Counted from the stretch's first letter, positions 1-8,262 are shown. The stretch is 64,000 nt of DNA from JAICYJ01 sp035695105 (GCA_035695105.1 DASSEV010000048.1:72390-136389), one strand, 5' to 3'. Translations and numbers: made by a program. Notes: a model not told the origin generated them from the letters alone.

Positions 1-130
1 GCTTGATCGTGTGCGTCCGGTTCGCAGGCCACGACTGCGTGTACATGATGTAGTGGGCGACGCCGAAGTCGGCGTACGGCGTCAGGTCGACGTTGCCCCG
101 GTCGACGCCGTCGACGATCACCTTGATCAC
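1..130 (-). CDS. Partial or remnant secreted-type protein fragment (runs off the window)
   Basis: The minus strand is open from about 130 to the window edge and reads like a beta-sandwich repeat: VIKVIVDGVDRG, then TPYADFGVAHYIMYTQSW, then RTHTIK. The pattern of a short bound-metal-free strand, VDG turn, aromatic strand and HTIK resembles the carbohydrate-binding or Ig-like domains of secreted actinobacterial proteins. The frame is also open upstream of 130, but the initiator tRNA gene begins only 80 bases away, so the fragment lacks room for a signal peptide. It may start at the GTG at 130 or be a truncated remnant. No family can be assigned firmly. Confidence 0.3.
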   Translation of the reverse strand, partial: MIKVIVDGVDRGNVDLTPYADFGVAHYIMYTQSWPANRTHTIK

Positions 131-211
131 CCCGCAGGATGGGGTCAGACAGGGACGCAACGGGCCCGGATATGCAACGACCGCCCGGAGGCGGTCGCAG
201 TGGTCGAGCTA

Positions 212-285
<74 letters not shown>

Positions 286-324
286 TCGGCCGAAGGAGTT
301 TACCACAGGCCCCTCGTTGGTAGC

Positions 325-642
325 ATGGCCGGCGTGGTGCGTGTGCTCCTCATCGCCTGGCTGGTCACGGTCATCGGAACGTCCGTCTGGGTCGGCCTTC
401 GCGGACGGCGGCTGTACGCGCTCGCGCGCACGACGCAGGAGGGAATCGACCGGCACCTGGCGGAGAGCCGGCTCCAGGAGCTGCCGGAGCGGCTGGCCGA
501 GCTGGAGCGCAGCCAGGCGCGGCTGGCCGAGGCGCTTACCGCGCTGCAGGCGGCGGTGGCCGAGTTCCTCGTCATCTGGCGCGCGTTCAGCTCGGTGACC
601 GGGCCGCTGCGCACGCTCCGCGCGTTCCTGACGACGAAATGA
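325..642 (+). CDS. Small single-pass membrane protein with coiled-coil tail
   Basis: This 105-residue protein has one N-terminal membrane segment (about residues 5-25, VVRVLLIAWLVTVIGTSVWV), a basic RGRR stop-transfer patch, and then a Glu/Arg/Leu-rich stretch (about 35-85) with coiled-coil heptad character. The topology suggests a short anchor with a cytoplasmic helical rod. The stop overlaps the start of the Ppx/GppA gene (ATGA at 639-642), so the two are translationally coupled, which supports the frame. No family was recognised. The ATG at 325 is the best start; GTG codons at 334 and 337 are alternatives. Confidence 0.6.
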   Translation: MAGVVRVLLIAWLVTVIGTSVWVGLRGRRLYALARTTQEGIDRHLAESRLQELPERLAELERSQARLAEALTALQAAVAEFLVIWRAFSSVTGPLRTLRAFLTTK

Positions 643-1547
643 CGCGCCGCCTCGCCGCCCTCGACATCGGCAGCAACTCGACGCGGCTGCTGGTGGCGGA
701 CGCCGATTGCGAACGGCTGGAGGAGGTCGAGCGGCTGCTGACGATCACGCGGCTCGGCGACGGCGTGGATGCGAGCGGCCGGCTGGCCGAGGACGCGATG
801 CAGCGTGTGGCCCGCTGCGTGGGCCGGTACGCCGAGCGGGCCTCCGAGCTCGGCGCCGAGCGGCCGCTGGCGGTCGCAACGAGTGCTGTGCGCGACGCGG
901 CCAACGGTCGGGACTTCCTCGCGCGGTTGGAGCGCGACCACGGGGTGCGCACGCGGCTGCTGGCGGGCGAGGACGAGGCGCGGCTGACGCTGCGGGGGGT
1001 GGCGTCGGGGCGGGCGATGGAGGGACCCGTTGTCGTATGTGACATCGGCGGTGGATCGACCGAGCTGATCGCCGGGACGGGCGACGACGTGCGCTTCGCG
1101 ATCAGCCTGGACATGGGCTGCGTGCGGCTGTCGGAGCGGCACCTGCGGGACGACCCGCCGACCGCCGAGCAGGTCGAGGCCGTGCGCGAGGAGGTCACGA
1201 AGCTGCTGCCGGATGACGTCCCGCCAGGGGATCTGATCGGTGTGGCGGGGACGATCACGACGCTGGCGACGATCGACCTCGACCTCGAGGAGGAGGTGCC
1301 GGAGCTGGTCGACGGGCACGTGCTGGAGCAGCCGACGGTCGAGGCAGAGCTGGCGCGGCTGGCCGGGCTGCCGCTCGAGCAGCGGCGAAGCGTGCGGGGG
1401 CTGATGCCCGAGCGCGCGCCGACGATCGTGGCGGGAGCGGCGATCCTCGCCCAGCTGATGGCCGAGTTGGAGGTGCAGCGGCTGAGCGTCTCGGAGCGCG
1501 ACATCCTGCACGGCGCAGCCCTCGCGGCCGGCGATCCGGGGTCCTGA
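639..1547 (+). CDS. Ppx/GppA-family exopolyphosphatase / pppGpp phosphohydrolase
   Basis: A 302-residue member of the ASKHA-fold Ppx/GppA family, which removes terminal phosphate from polyphosphate or converts pppGpp to ppGpp in the cytoplasm. Visible motifs are the phosphate-1 loop LAALDIGSNSTRLL (about 5-18), the phosphate-2 loop VCDIGGGSTELI (about 133-144) and the adenosine-type motif GVAGTITTLATI (about 201-212). At about 300 residues it is the short form without the C-terminal HD domain of Escherichia coli Ppx. Sequence alone does not separate the two activities. It overlaps the upstream membrane-protein gene by four bases and precedes tRNA-Leu. In many actinobacteria this gene sits beside DUF501 and eno; here those lie about 45 kb away. 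Confidence 0.9.
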   Translation: MTRRLAALDIGSNSTRLLVADADCERLEEVERLLTITRLGDGVDASGRLAEDAMQRVARCVGRYAERASELGAERPLAVATSAVRDAANGRDFLARLERDHGVRTRLLAGEDEARLTLRGVASGRAMEGPVVVCDIGGGSTELIAGTGDDVRFAISLDMGCVRLSERHLRDDPPTAEQVEAVREEVTKLLPDDVPPGDLIGVAGTITTLATIDLDLEEEVPELVDGHVLEQPTVEAELARLAGLPLEQRRSVRGLMPERAPTIVAGAAILAQLMAELEVQRLSVSERDILHGAALAAGDPGS

Positions 1548-1577
1548 ACGGCCGATCCGGCGGTATCGTGGGCGCAG

Positions 1578-1661
1578 GCCCGGGTGGCGGAGCTGGTAGA
1601 CGCGGGGGACTTAAAATCCCCTACCCGAGAGGGTGCGTGGGTTCGAGTCCCACCCCGGGCA
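1578..1661 (+). tRNA. tRNA-Leu (TAA)
   Basis: Class II tRNA of 84 bases. The acceptor stem GCCCGGG pairs with CCCGGGC, the anticodon stem GGGGA/TCCCC encloses CTTAAAA (anticodon TAA, Leu), a long variable arm follows (CCCGAGAGGG), and the T-arm is GTGGGTTCGAGTCCCAC. The discriminator is A73 and CCA is not encoded. The 3' half of the gene is repeated exactly at 2924-2986, so this gene is the attachment site of the adjoining mini-element and remains intact. Confidence 0.97.
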
Positions 1662-1671
1662 TCGGCCCAAC
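1609..1671 (+). repeat. att-like direct repeat, left copy (tRNA-Leu 3' half)
   Basis: These 63 bases are identical to 2924-2986. They run from the anticodon loop of tRNA-Leu(TAA) to ten bases past its 3' end. Beyond the exact match the two copies keep diverged similarity (both continue with AAGCGGA and later GGTCCGCGTG), suggesting that the duplicated flank was once longer. Confidence 0.85.
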
Positions 1672-1722
1672 AAGCGGAATACCCGCCCCCGGCGAGGTGT
1701 GCCGAGAGCGGGTATTCGGGTC

Positions 1723-1743
1723 CGCGTGTACGGGTGCGTGTAC
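1723..1743 (+). repeat. Tandem GCGTGTACGG-type repeat, possible integrase arm site (left)
   Basis: Two tandem near-copies of GCGTGTAC(G) lie 52 bases inside the left att core. The same paired motif occurs at 2795-2819 near the right core, in the same orientation. Placement next to both cores is what arm-type integrase sites would show, but no integrase is present to test this. Confidence 0.4.
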
Positions 1744-1965
1744 CGATCCGCCGAAACGTGCCTCCAGCGGCTCGCGGCTACGAGTACAGCCAGGTAGCCG
1801 AGGCGCGGCGGCCTCGAAGCACAGGCCGGCGGTGAGCAACGCGACGGGCTGCCAGAGGCCCTTGCGTGCCCGCGACAAGACGACATTGGCGCACTCACCG
1901 AGGCTTTACAGATTTCTCACTCAACGCCCTCCGGAAGCTCGCCGATGGTTGGCATCGTGAACCAC

Positions 1966-2457
1966 ATGAGAATCCGAGCCGCTTTAATCATCGTCTTCGC
2001 TGCGTTGCTTGCCACAGGTCCGACTGTGGCACCGGCATATGCCAGCACCTATCGACATCGCCTGTTCGTCTACATCAACCGGGCGCGCGTCCGGCACGGA
2101 CTGGCCCCCGTGGGTCACTGCCGCGCGTTGGGCATCGCTGCGAAGCAGCACTCCGACAACATGATCTCGCTCGACTACTTCGCCCACACCAGCCCCACCG
2201 GGTCGACCCTCTCGTCGCGCATCCTGCGGGCGGGATTCCAGTACTCCGGCAGCTGGTGGGCGGGCGAGACGCTTGCCTGGGGCACCGGCACATATGCCTC
2301 GCCGCGTGCCACCGTGCGCATGTGGATGCACAGCGCCGAGCACCGCGCCATTCTCCTCTCATCGCACGCCAGGCTGGTCGGCATCGGCCGCGCCACTGGA
2401 TCGTTTCTCGGTTACCGCGGGGCCGTGGTCTGGACAGCAGACTTCGCGCATCGCTGA
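1966..2457 (+). CDS. Secreted CAP/SCP-domain protein (YkwD-like)
   Basis: A 163-residue protein with an N-terminal signal peptide (MRIRAALIIVFAALLATG, cleavage near AYA-S) followed by one CAP domain, the cysteine-rich-secretory/pathogenesis-related fold found in many exported bacterial proteins of uncertain activity. The putative CAP cavity residues are visible: His in KQHSDNM, Glu in AGETLAWG, and Glu plus His in HSAEHRAIL. The start was placed at the ATG that begins the signal peptide; an in-frame start 21 bases upstream would add MVGIVNH and weaken it. It is the only convincing gene inside the tRNA-Leu mini-element, and its codon use is less GC-rich than that of the housekeeping genes. Confidence 0.85.
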   Translation: MRIRAALIIVFAALLATGPTVAPAYASTYRHRLFVYINRARVRHGLAPVGHCRALGIAAKQHSDNMISLDYFAHTSPTGSTLSSRILRAGFQYSGSWWAGETLAWGTGTYASPRATVRMWMHSAEHRAILLSSHARLVGIGRATGSFLGYRGAVVWTADFAHR

Positions 2458-2923
2458 AGGAGCCCGCCGTGGCAGGTTACGAGCGGACCGCGTTATCGGC
2501 GGGAGTCCGTTTAGGCGAAGTCAACGTGCGCTGGCGAGGCAAGACGTGCCCCTCCAGCAGCGCGGCGGCCCGTTCCAGGTGCTCGTTACGGCTATCGACA
2601 CCTCGAGCAATACGGCGCTCGTCTTGCGGCTACCGGCCGGGAGAGCAACGTCAGACACCGAACGCGCCCTCCAGTAGCTCGACCTGGCGCAGCGACTCGC
2701 TGCGGTCAATCCAGTGCGCGTAGCCGGCGAAAGGAAGACGCGCCGCCGCTGGGCAGCGACCACTAGCGAATAGTCGCCGCTGGAAAAGCTATCCCTGCGT
2801 GTACGGCTGCGTGTACGGGTTGGCTCTATCGCCCCCGGACACGGCGCGTAGGGGCTGACACGACTTGGCGCAACCATGCGGTCGGACGCACTTACCCGGA
2901 CACGTTCGGGCACGTCTGCGGGA
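2458..2923. other. Gene-poor part of the mini-element
   Basis: No frame here looks like a real gene. The minus strand contains a short stretch reading GYAHWIDRSESLRQVELLEG followed by a stop near 2660. It has natural-looking composition and could be the tail of a decayed gene, but no start or family can be supported. The right-hand tandem repeat (2795-2819) and the approach to the right att copy are the only other recognisable content. Confidence 0.4.
2795..2819 (+). repeat. Tandem TGCGTGTACGG repeat, possible integrase arm site (right)
   Basis: Two adjacent copies of CTGCGTGTACGG lie about 105 bases inside the right att core, matching the pair at 1723-1743. On the other strand the motif is CCGTACACGCAG. 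Confidence 0.4.
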
Positions 2924-2986
2924 ACTTAAAATCCCCTACCCGAGAGGGTGCGTGGGTTCGAGTCCCACCCCGGGCATCGGCCCAAC
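2924..2986 (+). repeat. att-like direct repeat, right copy (displaced tRNA-Leu 3' half)
   Basis: Exact 63-bp duplicate of 1609-1671. It has the anticodon loop, variable arm and T-arm of tRNA-Leu(TAA), but the preceding bases do not form the 5' half, so it is a fragment and not a second tRNA gene. Confidence 0.85.
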
Positions 2987-3107
2987 CAAGCGGATGACCG
3001 ACCCCCGCGACGTCTAACCGAAAACCGACCTAGGGTCCGCGTGGCCGGCCGGTGGATCTTCGGCGCTTCTCGATTGCTGCCGGGACGTGCGTCTGGGGGG
3101 ACATGGG

Positions 3108-6101
3108 CTACTGGTAGCGGAGGGCCTCCGCTGGGTAGACGCGGGCGGCTCTGGTTGCCGGCAGGTAGGTGGTCGCAAGGGCGACGGCGTAGACAATGGT
3201 GAAGATCACCCCGAGCATGAGCCAGGGCGGGTCGAAGCTCAGGTTCGACCAGCTGGGCTGCTGTTGGGTGGTGTAGATCACGTTGAAGGCGACCGCGAGG
3301 CCAAGCAGCGTCCCCAGGACGATGGATGTCAGCGCGATGAAGGAGGACTCCAGAAGGAAGCTCCAGAGCACGAGCTGGCGGCGGAAGCCGATCGCTCGGA
3401 GAACGCCGATCTGCTGGCGGCGCTCGACGACCGAGCGGGCCGTGATGACCCCTAGCGCGGTGACGCCCACAATCAGCCCGAGGCCCATGAAGGCCATGAT
3501 CAGCCAGTCGAAGGTGAGCGAGGCGGCAACCACATCGGAGAGCAGTTTTGACATCGCGTCGGCCTGCATGCCATGGGCGAGGAAGGCTGATTCCAGGTGC
3601 TTGGCGGTGACGGTCGGATCGACGCCGGGCCGGAGCTTGAAGAGATACACGGTGGGCTGAACGCGCGAGCCGAAGACCGGCGTCAGCGACTGCTGTGAGG
3701 TCGAGATGCCCGCCATCTCGAGGGGTGCCGTGTCGGCGAGGACGCCGATCACAGTGAGGCGTAGGCGGCGGCCGGTTTGCGGGTCACGGACGTCGACCGG
3801 GATCGGCCTGAACTGCTTCTGTTCGACGTAGAAGCCCTGTAGCTGGAAGGACGGGGCGGCGCCGAAGTTGTAGTTCTGGCGACGCGGCGCCACTGTGCCG
3901 TCAACGACCGCGAGGTTGCGGCCCGTGTTGATCGCGTTCCAGACTTGGCGGTCGGAGCCGTATCCGTAGGCGCGGGCCGCGAGTCCGTAGGAGGTGTTGG
4001 TCAGGAATGCCGAGTCGAGACCGCGTACGACGTAGTCTTCCGGCTTCACCCCTGCGCCGGCCTGCTGCGCCTTGACGGGGAGGTAGGACTGGCTGGACAC
4101 GACGGTGAAGTCGTTGGGGTTCACGCCCGCGGCCCGGTGCAGTGCAGCTTGCATGTTGGGAATGGGGCTGGCCGGTGCGACGGTGGCGCGGATATCGAAT
4201 CCGCCGCCATAGGTCTTGAGATCGTTGTTGGCGTTCACAAATGACGTCGTGGTGGTCGCCCCGGTGACCAGGGTGAACACGACCAGCGTGAACATGGCGA
4301 GCGTGACGCCGGTTCGGAACCGGTTTCGAAGCGGATACGCCATGGAGAGCCGCAGCACCGGCGAGAGCCGCTTGATCCATCCCAACGACCACGTGGCGCC
4401 AGCGAGGAGCAGGTCGGCGTTGTACATGATCGTCCAGGAGGCTCCGACCACGATCATGATCCCCGAGAGGATGAAGGCCGAGAAGTTGGTCGACAACTCG
4501 CCGAACAGCCACCGGTCGATCGGTAGCACGAACCAGCCGACCAGTGCCAGGCCGGCGGTGGTGCGCGTGACGCGCGGTGGTGCGCCCAGTCGCTCTGCGA
4601 GTGGCACAAGGCCGATCACCAGCAGCGACACGCCGAAGCCAAGCGTGATCGCATTCTTGGCGCTCACGCCAGACGCGATCATGAGCCCGCCCAGAGCCGT
4701 GGTGATGGCGCCGAGGATCCAGCGCTTGCGCTGCTTGGTCGGTGCGGGCGGTTCGGGCAGGTTGCGGATGGCGGTCACGATGTTCATCCGGCTGACACGC
4801 CACGCGGAGACGGTGACCACGGCGAACGTGAGCAGCACGCCGATCGCGTAGGCAACGACCACGGTGCGAGCGGTCACCGAGTAGGTGATGTGGAAGCCGC
4901 CCTGCTGATTGAAGGTGCCAGCCATGACCAGCACCATCAGGTAGGCGACGGCGATGCCGACGACGACCCCGACGGCCGCTGCCAGCACGTCGTAGGCGAC
5001 GCCCTCGAACAGGAACATCTGAACCAGCTTGCGCTGTCGCGTTCCAACGGCCCGGGCGATGCCCAACTCCCCGCGGCGCTCGGCGGAGAGCATGATGAAG
5101 ATCAGGAAGATCAGCAGGATGCCGGCCGCGATCGAGAACGAGCCGAACGTCGTGAACATCGAAACGAACGCGGCTCCCATCAGATCGGCCGTCTTCAGCG
5201 CGTCCTGCTTCGTCTTGTCGGCCTGCAGTCCCATCGGGGCGAGCGTCGGGGCAAGCTTGGCGACCACGCGGTCGGTCAACGCCGCACCCGAGACGGAGCC
5301 GCCTCGATTGGAAACGAGCACGTACTTCACCCGCCCGGGCTGGGCGAGCAGCTGCTGCGCGGCCGAAAGCGGCATCATCACCGCGGCGCCATCCGTCCCG
5401 GCCCCGTCGAAGCGGACGATCGCCTGCACGCGCATCGACGCGACGGTATGCCCCGCGAACACCCGGATCGTGTGCCCCGGTGCGGCATCGAGCTTGTTCG
5501 CCGCGTCCTGGTTCAGATACACCGAGCCGGGCGCAAGCCCTGCCAGCGAGGCCGGCCGGCCACTCGTCGTCGTCATAGAGCCGAACTCACCGAGGTAGCG
5601 CGAGTCGCTGGCGAAGAGCACGACCTGTGGCTCGGTCTGCCGGCTGGTCACGTCCTGCGCCGCGACCGGCTCGATGATCGCCGGCGCGATTCCATCGACC
5701 AATGGCGACCCCGCCATCGCCTTGCGGATGACCTGAAAATCACGCTCTGGGAAGTAGCGAACGCCGGTCGCGCCGCCGCTTTGCACGGCCAGGTCGGGCG
5801 TTGCCCCCTTCGCGGCGATCAGCTCGTCGGTCTGCCCCAGCGAGGTGATCGTCGCCGAGCGAACTGTGCGGGCCATCGTGTCGCCGGTGGCAAGCGTCGC
5901 TGCGATGATCGCCGTTCCCAGCATCAGGCCGACGATGATCAACGCGCTTCTACCCGGGCGGCGGCGGACGTTCCGCACGCCGAGTCGGAAGAAGATGCGG
6001 TTACGAAGGGCGAGCAGCGATACGGTCACGAGCGCCGCAACCAGCAGCGCCACCAGCACCACTTCGAGCCCACCCATGGGAATGCCAAACAGCCTGGTCA
6101 T
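3108..6101 (-). CDS. Giant FtsX/MacB-type ABC transporter permease
   Basis: This 997-residue integral membrane protein has two FtsX-like permease modules. The first core lies at about 310-440 (FGSFSIAAGILLIFLIFIML, then ERRGELGIARAVGTRQRKL) and the second near the C terminus (GVTALGVITARSVVERRQQI, then GVLRAIGFRRQLVLWSF). Between and before them are large extracytoplasmic regions, plus an N-terminal membrane segment followed by a second near 50-70. The RAVG/RAIGFRR cytoplasmic loop is typical of the family, whose members drive mechanotransmission or export rather than import. It is encoded after its ATPase (6435-7211) with a small ABM-like gene between. The substrate is unknown. It lies in the accessory block between two tRNA-Leu fragments. 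Confidence 0.9.
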   Translation of the reverse strand: MTRLFGIPMGGLEVVLVALLVAALVTVSLLALRNRIFFRLGVRNVRRRPGRSALIIVGLMLGTAIIAATLATGDTMARTVRSATITSLGQTDELIAAKGATPDLAVQSGGATGVRYFPERDFQVIRKAMAGSPLVDGIAPAIIEPVAAQDVTSRQTEPQVVLFASDSRYLGEFGSMTTTSGRPASLAGLAPGSVYLNQDAANKLDAAPGHTIRVFAGHTVASMRVQAIVRFDGAGTDGAAVMMPLSAAQQLLAQPGRVKYVLVSNRGGSVSGAALTDRVVAKLAPTLAPMGLQADKTKQDALKTADLMGAAFVSMFTTFGSFSIAAGILLIFLIFIMLSAERRGELGIARAVGTRQRKLVQMFLFEGVAYDVLAAAVGVVVGIAVAYLMVLVMAGTFNQQGGFHITYSVTARTVVVAYAIGVLLTFAVVTVSAWRVSRMNIVTAIRNLPEPPAPTKQRKRWILGAITTALGGLMIASGVSAKNAITLGFGVSLLVIGLVPLAERLGAPPRVTRTTAGLALVGWFVLPIDRWLFGELSTNFSAFILSGIMIVVGASWTIMYNADLLLAGATWSLGWIKRLSPVLRLSMAYPLRNRFRTGVTLAMFTLVVFTLVTGATTTTSFVNANNDLKTYGGGFDIRATVAPASPIPNMQAALHRAAGVNPNDFTVVSSQSYLPVKAQQAGAGVKPEDYVVRGLDSAFLTNTSYGLAARAYGYGSDRQVWNAINTGRNLAVVDGTVAPRRQNYNFGAAPSFQLQGFYVEQKQFRPIPVDVRDPQTGRRLRLTVIGVLADTAPLEMAGISTSQQSLTPVFGSRVQPTVYLFKLRPGVDPTVTAKHLESAFLAHGMQADAMSKLLSDVVAASLTFDWLIMAFMGLGLIVGVTALGVITARSVVERRQQIGVLRAIGFRRQLVLWSFLLESSFIALTSIVLGTLLGLAVAFNVIYTTQQQPSWSNLSFDPPWLMLGVIFTIVYAVALATTYLPATRAARVYPAEALRYQ

Positions 6102-6114
6102 CGTCGTACCTCCC

Positions 6115-6438
6115 CTATGCGACGGGTACCGCCGGTGCGTCGGCGACCACCACGTCGTACATCTCGCGACCCGGCGGCGAGCGGTACAGCGTCACGAACT
6201 TTTCGATCTGCTCTGCGTAGAAGCTGCGCGTACCTCGCAGTCCGGCCTCCGCCGCTTCCTCGGTCTCCCAGAACGTGAGCGCCAGCACCTTGCCCTCGTC
6301 CGACAAGAGCACGTATGCACCCTGATATCCATCCTGCTCCCGAAGCGCCGGCACCACCGACTCCTGGAACAGGCGCACCGCCCGATCGACGCTCATCCGC
6401 ACAGCGTCGATCTCCGCCAGTGTCACTCGCGCGATCAT
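6115..6438 (-). CDS. ABM-like (dimeric alpha-beta barrel) small protein
   Basis: A 107-residue protein with the pattern of the antibiotic-biosynthesis-monooxygenase / dimeric ferredoxin-like fold: a first beta strand MIARVTLAEI, a helix with FQESVVPALREQDGYQGAYV, then strands VLALTFWETEEAAEAG. The last third (FVTLYRSPPGREMYDVV) is also typical of this fold. Members act as small oxygenases, haem-degrading enzymes or stress proteins, so activity cannot be assigned. Its ATG overlaps the stop of the ATPase gene (ATGA) and the permease starts 13 bases after its stop, so it is part of the ABC operon. That position is unusual and suggests a role linked to the exported compound. Confidence 0.75.
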   Translation of the reverse strand: MIARVTLAEIDAVRMSVDRAVRLFQESVVPALREQDGYQGAYVLLSDEGKVLALTFWETEEAAEAGLRGTRSFYAEQIEKFVTLYRSPPGREMYDVVVADAPAVPVA

Positions 6439-7211
6439 GCCGCCACCTCCAACACCTCTTCGTCGACGATCTGGCCGTCGACCATGCGGACGATCCGATC
6501 GGTTGCCCGGCCAACGCTGATGTCATGGGTAACGATCAGGAACGTCAGGCCCCGATCCCGGTTCAACTGGCGCATCAGCGCCACGATCTCTTGCGCGTTC
6601 TCACTGTCCAGGTCGCCGGTCGGCTCGTCTGCCCACACGAGCGCCGGATCGTTCACCAGCGCACGCGCGATCGTGCAACGCTGGCGCTGCCCACCTGAAA
6701 GCTCGTCAGGCACATGCGCCGCACGCTCGGCCAACCCAACCATCTCCAAGGCGGCCATCGCCCGCCTGCGCGCCTCCTTCGCCGGAACGTGGCTCACCAA
6801 GAGCGGCAACTCAACATTCTCGACCGCTGAGAGCACTGGCATCAGGTTGTAGAACTGAAAGACGAAGCCCATACGCCGCGCGCGGTAATCGGTGCGGCCA
6901 TCGTCCGACATCGTCGCAAGCGACACACCCTCGATCAGCACATCGCCCCCGTCGATCGCGTCGAGGCCCGACAGACAGTTCAACAGCGTGGTCTTGCCCG
7001 ACCCGCTCGGCCCCATGATCGCGAGCATCTCGCCTCGTTTGACCGAGAAGCTCACCCCACGAAGCGCATTCACCTGGACCTCGCCGGTGTCGTAACGCTT
7101 CTCGACAGCGCGAGCCTCGACGATCACATCAGACTCGAGGTTTGGAAACCCCTCATCGACGGTGGTCGCCTCGACCGCCGCCGGTTGCCGGTGTATCAGC
7201 CCGATTCCCAT
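6435..7211 (-). CDS. ABC exporter ATP-binding protein (LolD/MacB type)
   Basis: A 258-residue nucleotide-binding subunit with Walker A GPSGSGKTT (about 67-75), Q-loop FQFYNLMP, signature LSGGQRQR (about 171-178), Walker B with LVWADEPTGDLDS and the switch His in IVTHD. NLMPVLSAVENVELPL and the DEPTGDLD motif place it in the LolD/MacB/FtsE-like group that partners FtsX-type permeases. The N terminus has about 30 extra residues before the canonical start, so initiation may lie further downstream. It heads the operon ATPase, ABM-like protein, permease. A 16-bp palindrome lies 55 bases upstream. Confidence 0.92.
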   Translation of the reverse strand: MGIGLIHRQPAAVEATTVDEGFPNLESDVIVEARAVEKRYDTGEVQVNALRGVSFSVKRGEMLAIMGPSGSGKTTLLNCLSGLDAIDGGDVLIEGVSLATMSDDGRTDYRARRMGFVFQFYNLMPVLSAVENVELPLLVSHVPAKEARRRAMAALEMVGLAERAAHVPDELSGGQRQRCTIARALVNDPALVWADEPTGDLDSENAQEIVALMRQLNRDRGLTFLIVTHDISVGRATDRIVRMVDGQIVDEEVLEVAA

Positions 7212-7265
7212 CGCTCCTCCTTCCTCGCTGGGTCAGCCCAGTCTCAAGCCCAGCCGAAGATCGTC

Positions 7266-7281
7266 GCGTCTGGGCAGACGC
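7266..7281. promoter_or_regulatory. Palindrome upstream of the ABC operon, candidate operator
   Basis: GCGTCTGGGCAGACGC has a perfect 7-bp inverted repeat around GG. It is 55 bases upstream of the ATPase start, in the non-coding leader between this operon and the PPK2 gene. No regulator gene is adjacent, so the call rests on symmetry and position only. Confidence 0.3.
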
Positions 7282-7440
7282 GGAACATGGGTCGGAGAAC
7301 TACCAATAGTGTCTGGCAACATCCTCAAGACGGCGGAGGAGATGACACGCTTCGCTTCGGGCCTTCCTCACAAGGATGGAGATGAAGAACGGCCGCGCCA
7401 CAAGGCGTGCTCCCCAGCGGCCGAGTTTCGCCCCATGCCA

Positions 7441-8262
7441 TTACTTTGGCTCCAATGCCTCCAGCGCTGCGGTGTAGTCAGGGACGAGCTTCTGGGCGTC
7501 GATTGGCGGCCGGCGATACCCGTCGTCGGCCTGTCGCCGTGGGAGGCGGGGTGGCGGAGGAGGGGTGCGGTCTTCGTAGGGGATCCGCGATAAGAGGTGA
7601 GCGATGCAGTTCACCCGAGCCCGTCGTTGGTCCTCGGCGTCGACCACGAACCAGGGCGACTCGGGACGATCTGTCTGCACGAACATCTCGTCCTTGGCAC
7701 GCGAGTAGTCAACGTAGTGGGCGCGGGATTCCAGATCCATGGGCGAGAGCTTCCAACGCTTTGTCGGATCGTCGATCCGTTCCTGGAATCGCCGTCGCTG
7801 CTCCTTGTCGGAGACCGAGAACCAGTACTTGGTGAGCAGGATCCCGTCGTCGATCAGCATCCGCTCAAACTCGGGGCATTGACGCATGAACAGTCGGTAC
7901 TGATCGGTCGTGCAGAACCCGAGCACGTGTTCGATGCCCGCCCGGTTGTACCAACTGCGGTCAAACAGGACGATCTCTCCGGCCGACGGCAGGTGGGCGA
8001 TATAGCGTTGGAAATACCACTGAGTACGCTCAGGCTCAGTTGGTGCCGGTAGCGCGGCGATGCGGCAGAACCGGGGGTTCAGGGGCTCGGCGATGCGCTT
8101 GATGGTGCTGCCCTTGCCGGCCGCGTCACGCCCCTCGAACAGCACCACCACTCGCGCACCCTCATCGCGCACCCAGGTCTGCATGCGGGCAAGCTCAACC
8201 TGCAACCGCCGCAGTTCGGCCTCGTAGACAGCTCGCCGCAAGCGCTGCCGCTTCTCTCCCAT
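7441..8262 (-). CDS. Polyphosphate kinase 2 family protein
   Basis: A 273-residue PPK2-family enzyme that transfers phosphate between polyphosphate and nucleotides. The Walker A loop is FEGRDAAGKGSTIKR (about 42-56) and Walker B/lid elements follow in EIVLFDRSWYNRAGIEHVLG (about 96-115). FSVSDKEQRRRFQERIDDP and KRWKLSPMD match the C-terminal core of class I PPK2. A Pro-rich segment (PPPPPRLPRR) precedes a short C-terminal helix. The preference for ADP, GDP or AMP cannot be read here. It is monocistronic, within the accessory block, and about 6 kb from a Ppx/GppA phosphatase, a possible functional partner in polyphosphate turnover. Confidence 0.92.
   Translation of the reverse strand: MGEKRQRLRRAVYEAELRRLQVELARMQTWVRDEGARVVVLFEGRDAAGKGSTIKRIAEPLNPRFCRIAALPAPTEPERTQWYFQRYIAHLPSAGEIVLFDRSWYNRAGIEHVLGFCTTDQYRLFMRQCPEFERMLIDDGILLTKYWFSVSDKEQRRRFQERIDDPTKRWKLSPMDLESRAHYVDYSRAKDEMFVQTDRPESPWFVVDAEDQRRARVNCIAHLLSRIPYEDRTPPPPPRLPRRQADDGYRRPPIDAQKLVPDYTAALEALEPK

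Larger units (their letters stand above)
1609..2986 (+). mobile_element. Small integrated element or relic in tRNA-Leu(TAA), bounded by 63-bp direct repeats
   Basis: The segment between the two identical 63-bp copies of the tRNA-Leu 3' half has the layout of a site-specific integrant: an intact tRNA at the left, where the element restores the 3' end, and the displaced 3' fragment at the right. Each end also holds a pair of tandem TGCGTGTACGG-like repeats just inside the attachment core, where tyrosine-integrase arm sites usually lie. There is no integrase gene. The only convincing coding sequence is the CAP-domain protein, so this is either a decayed relic or a non-autonomous cassette mobilised in trans. 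Confidence 0.7.

Noticed and set aside
1611..1898. Minus-strand frame ending in PGWDSNPRTLSGRGF
   Set aside because: That peptide is a translation of the complement of the tRNA-Leu T-arm and variable arm, a well-known false protein signature.
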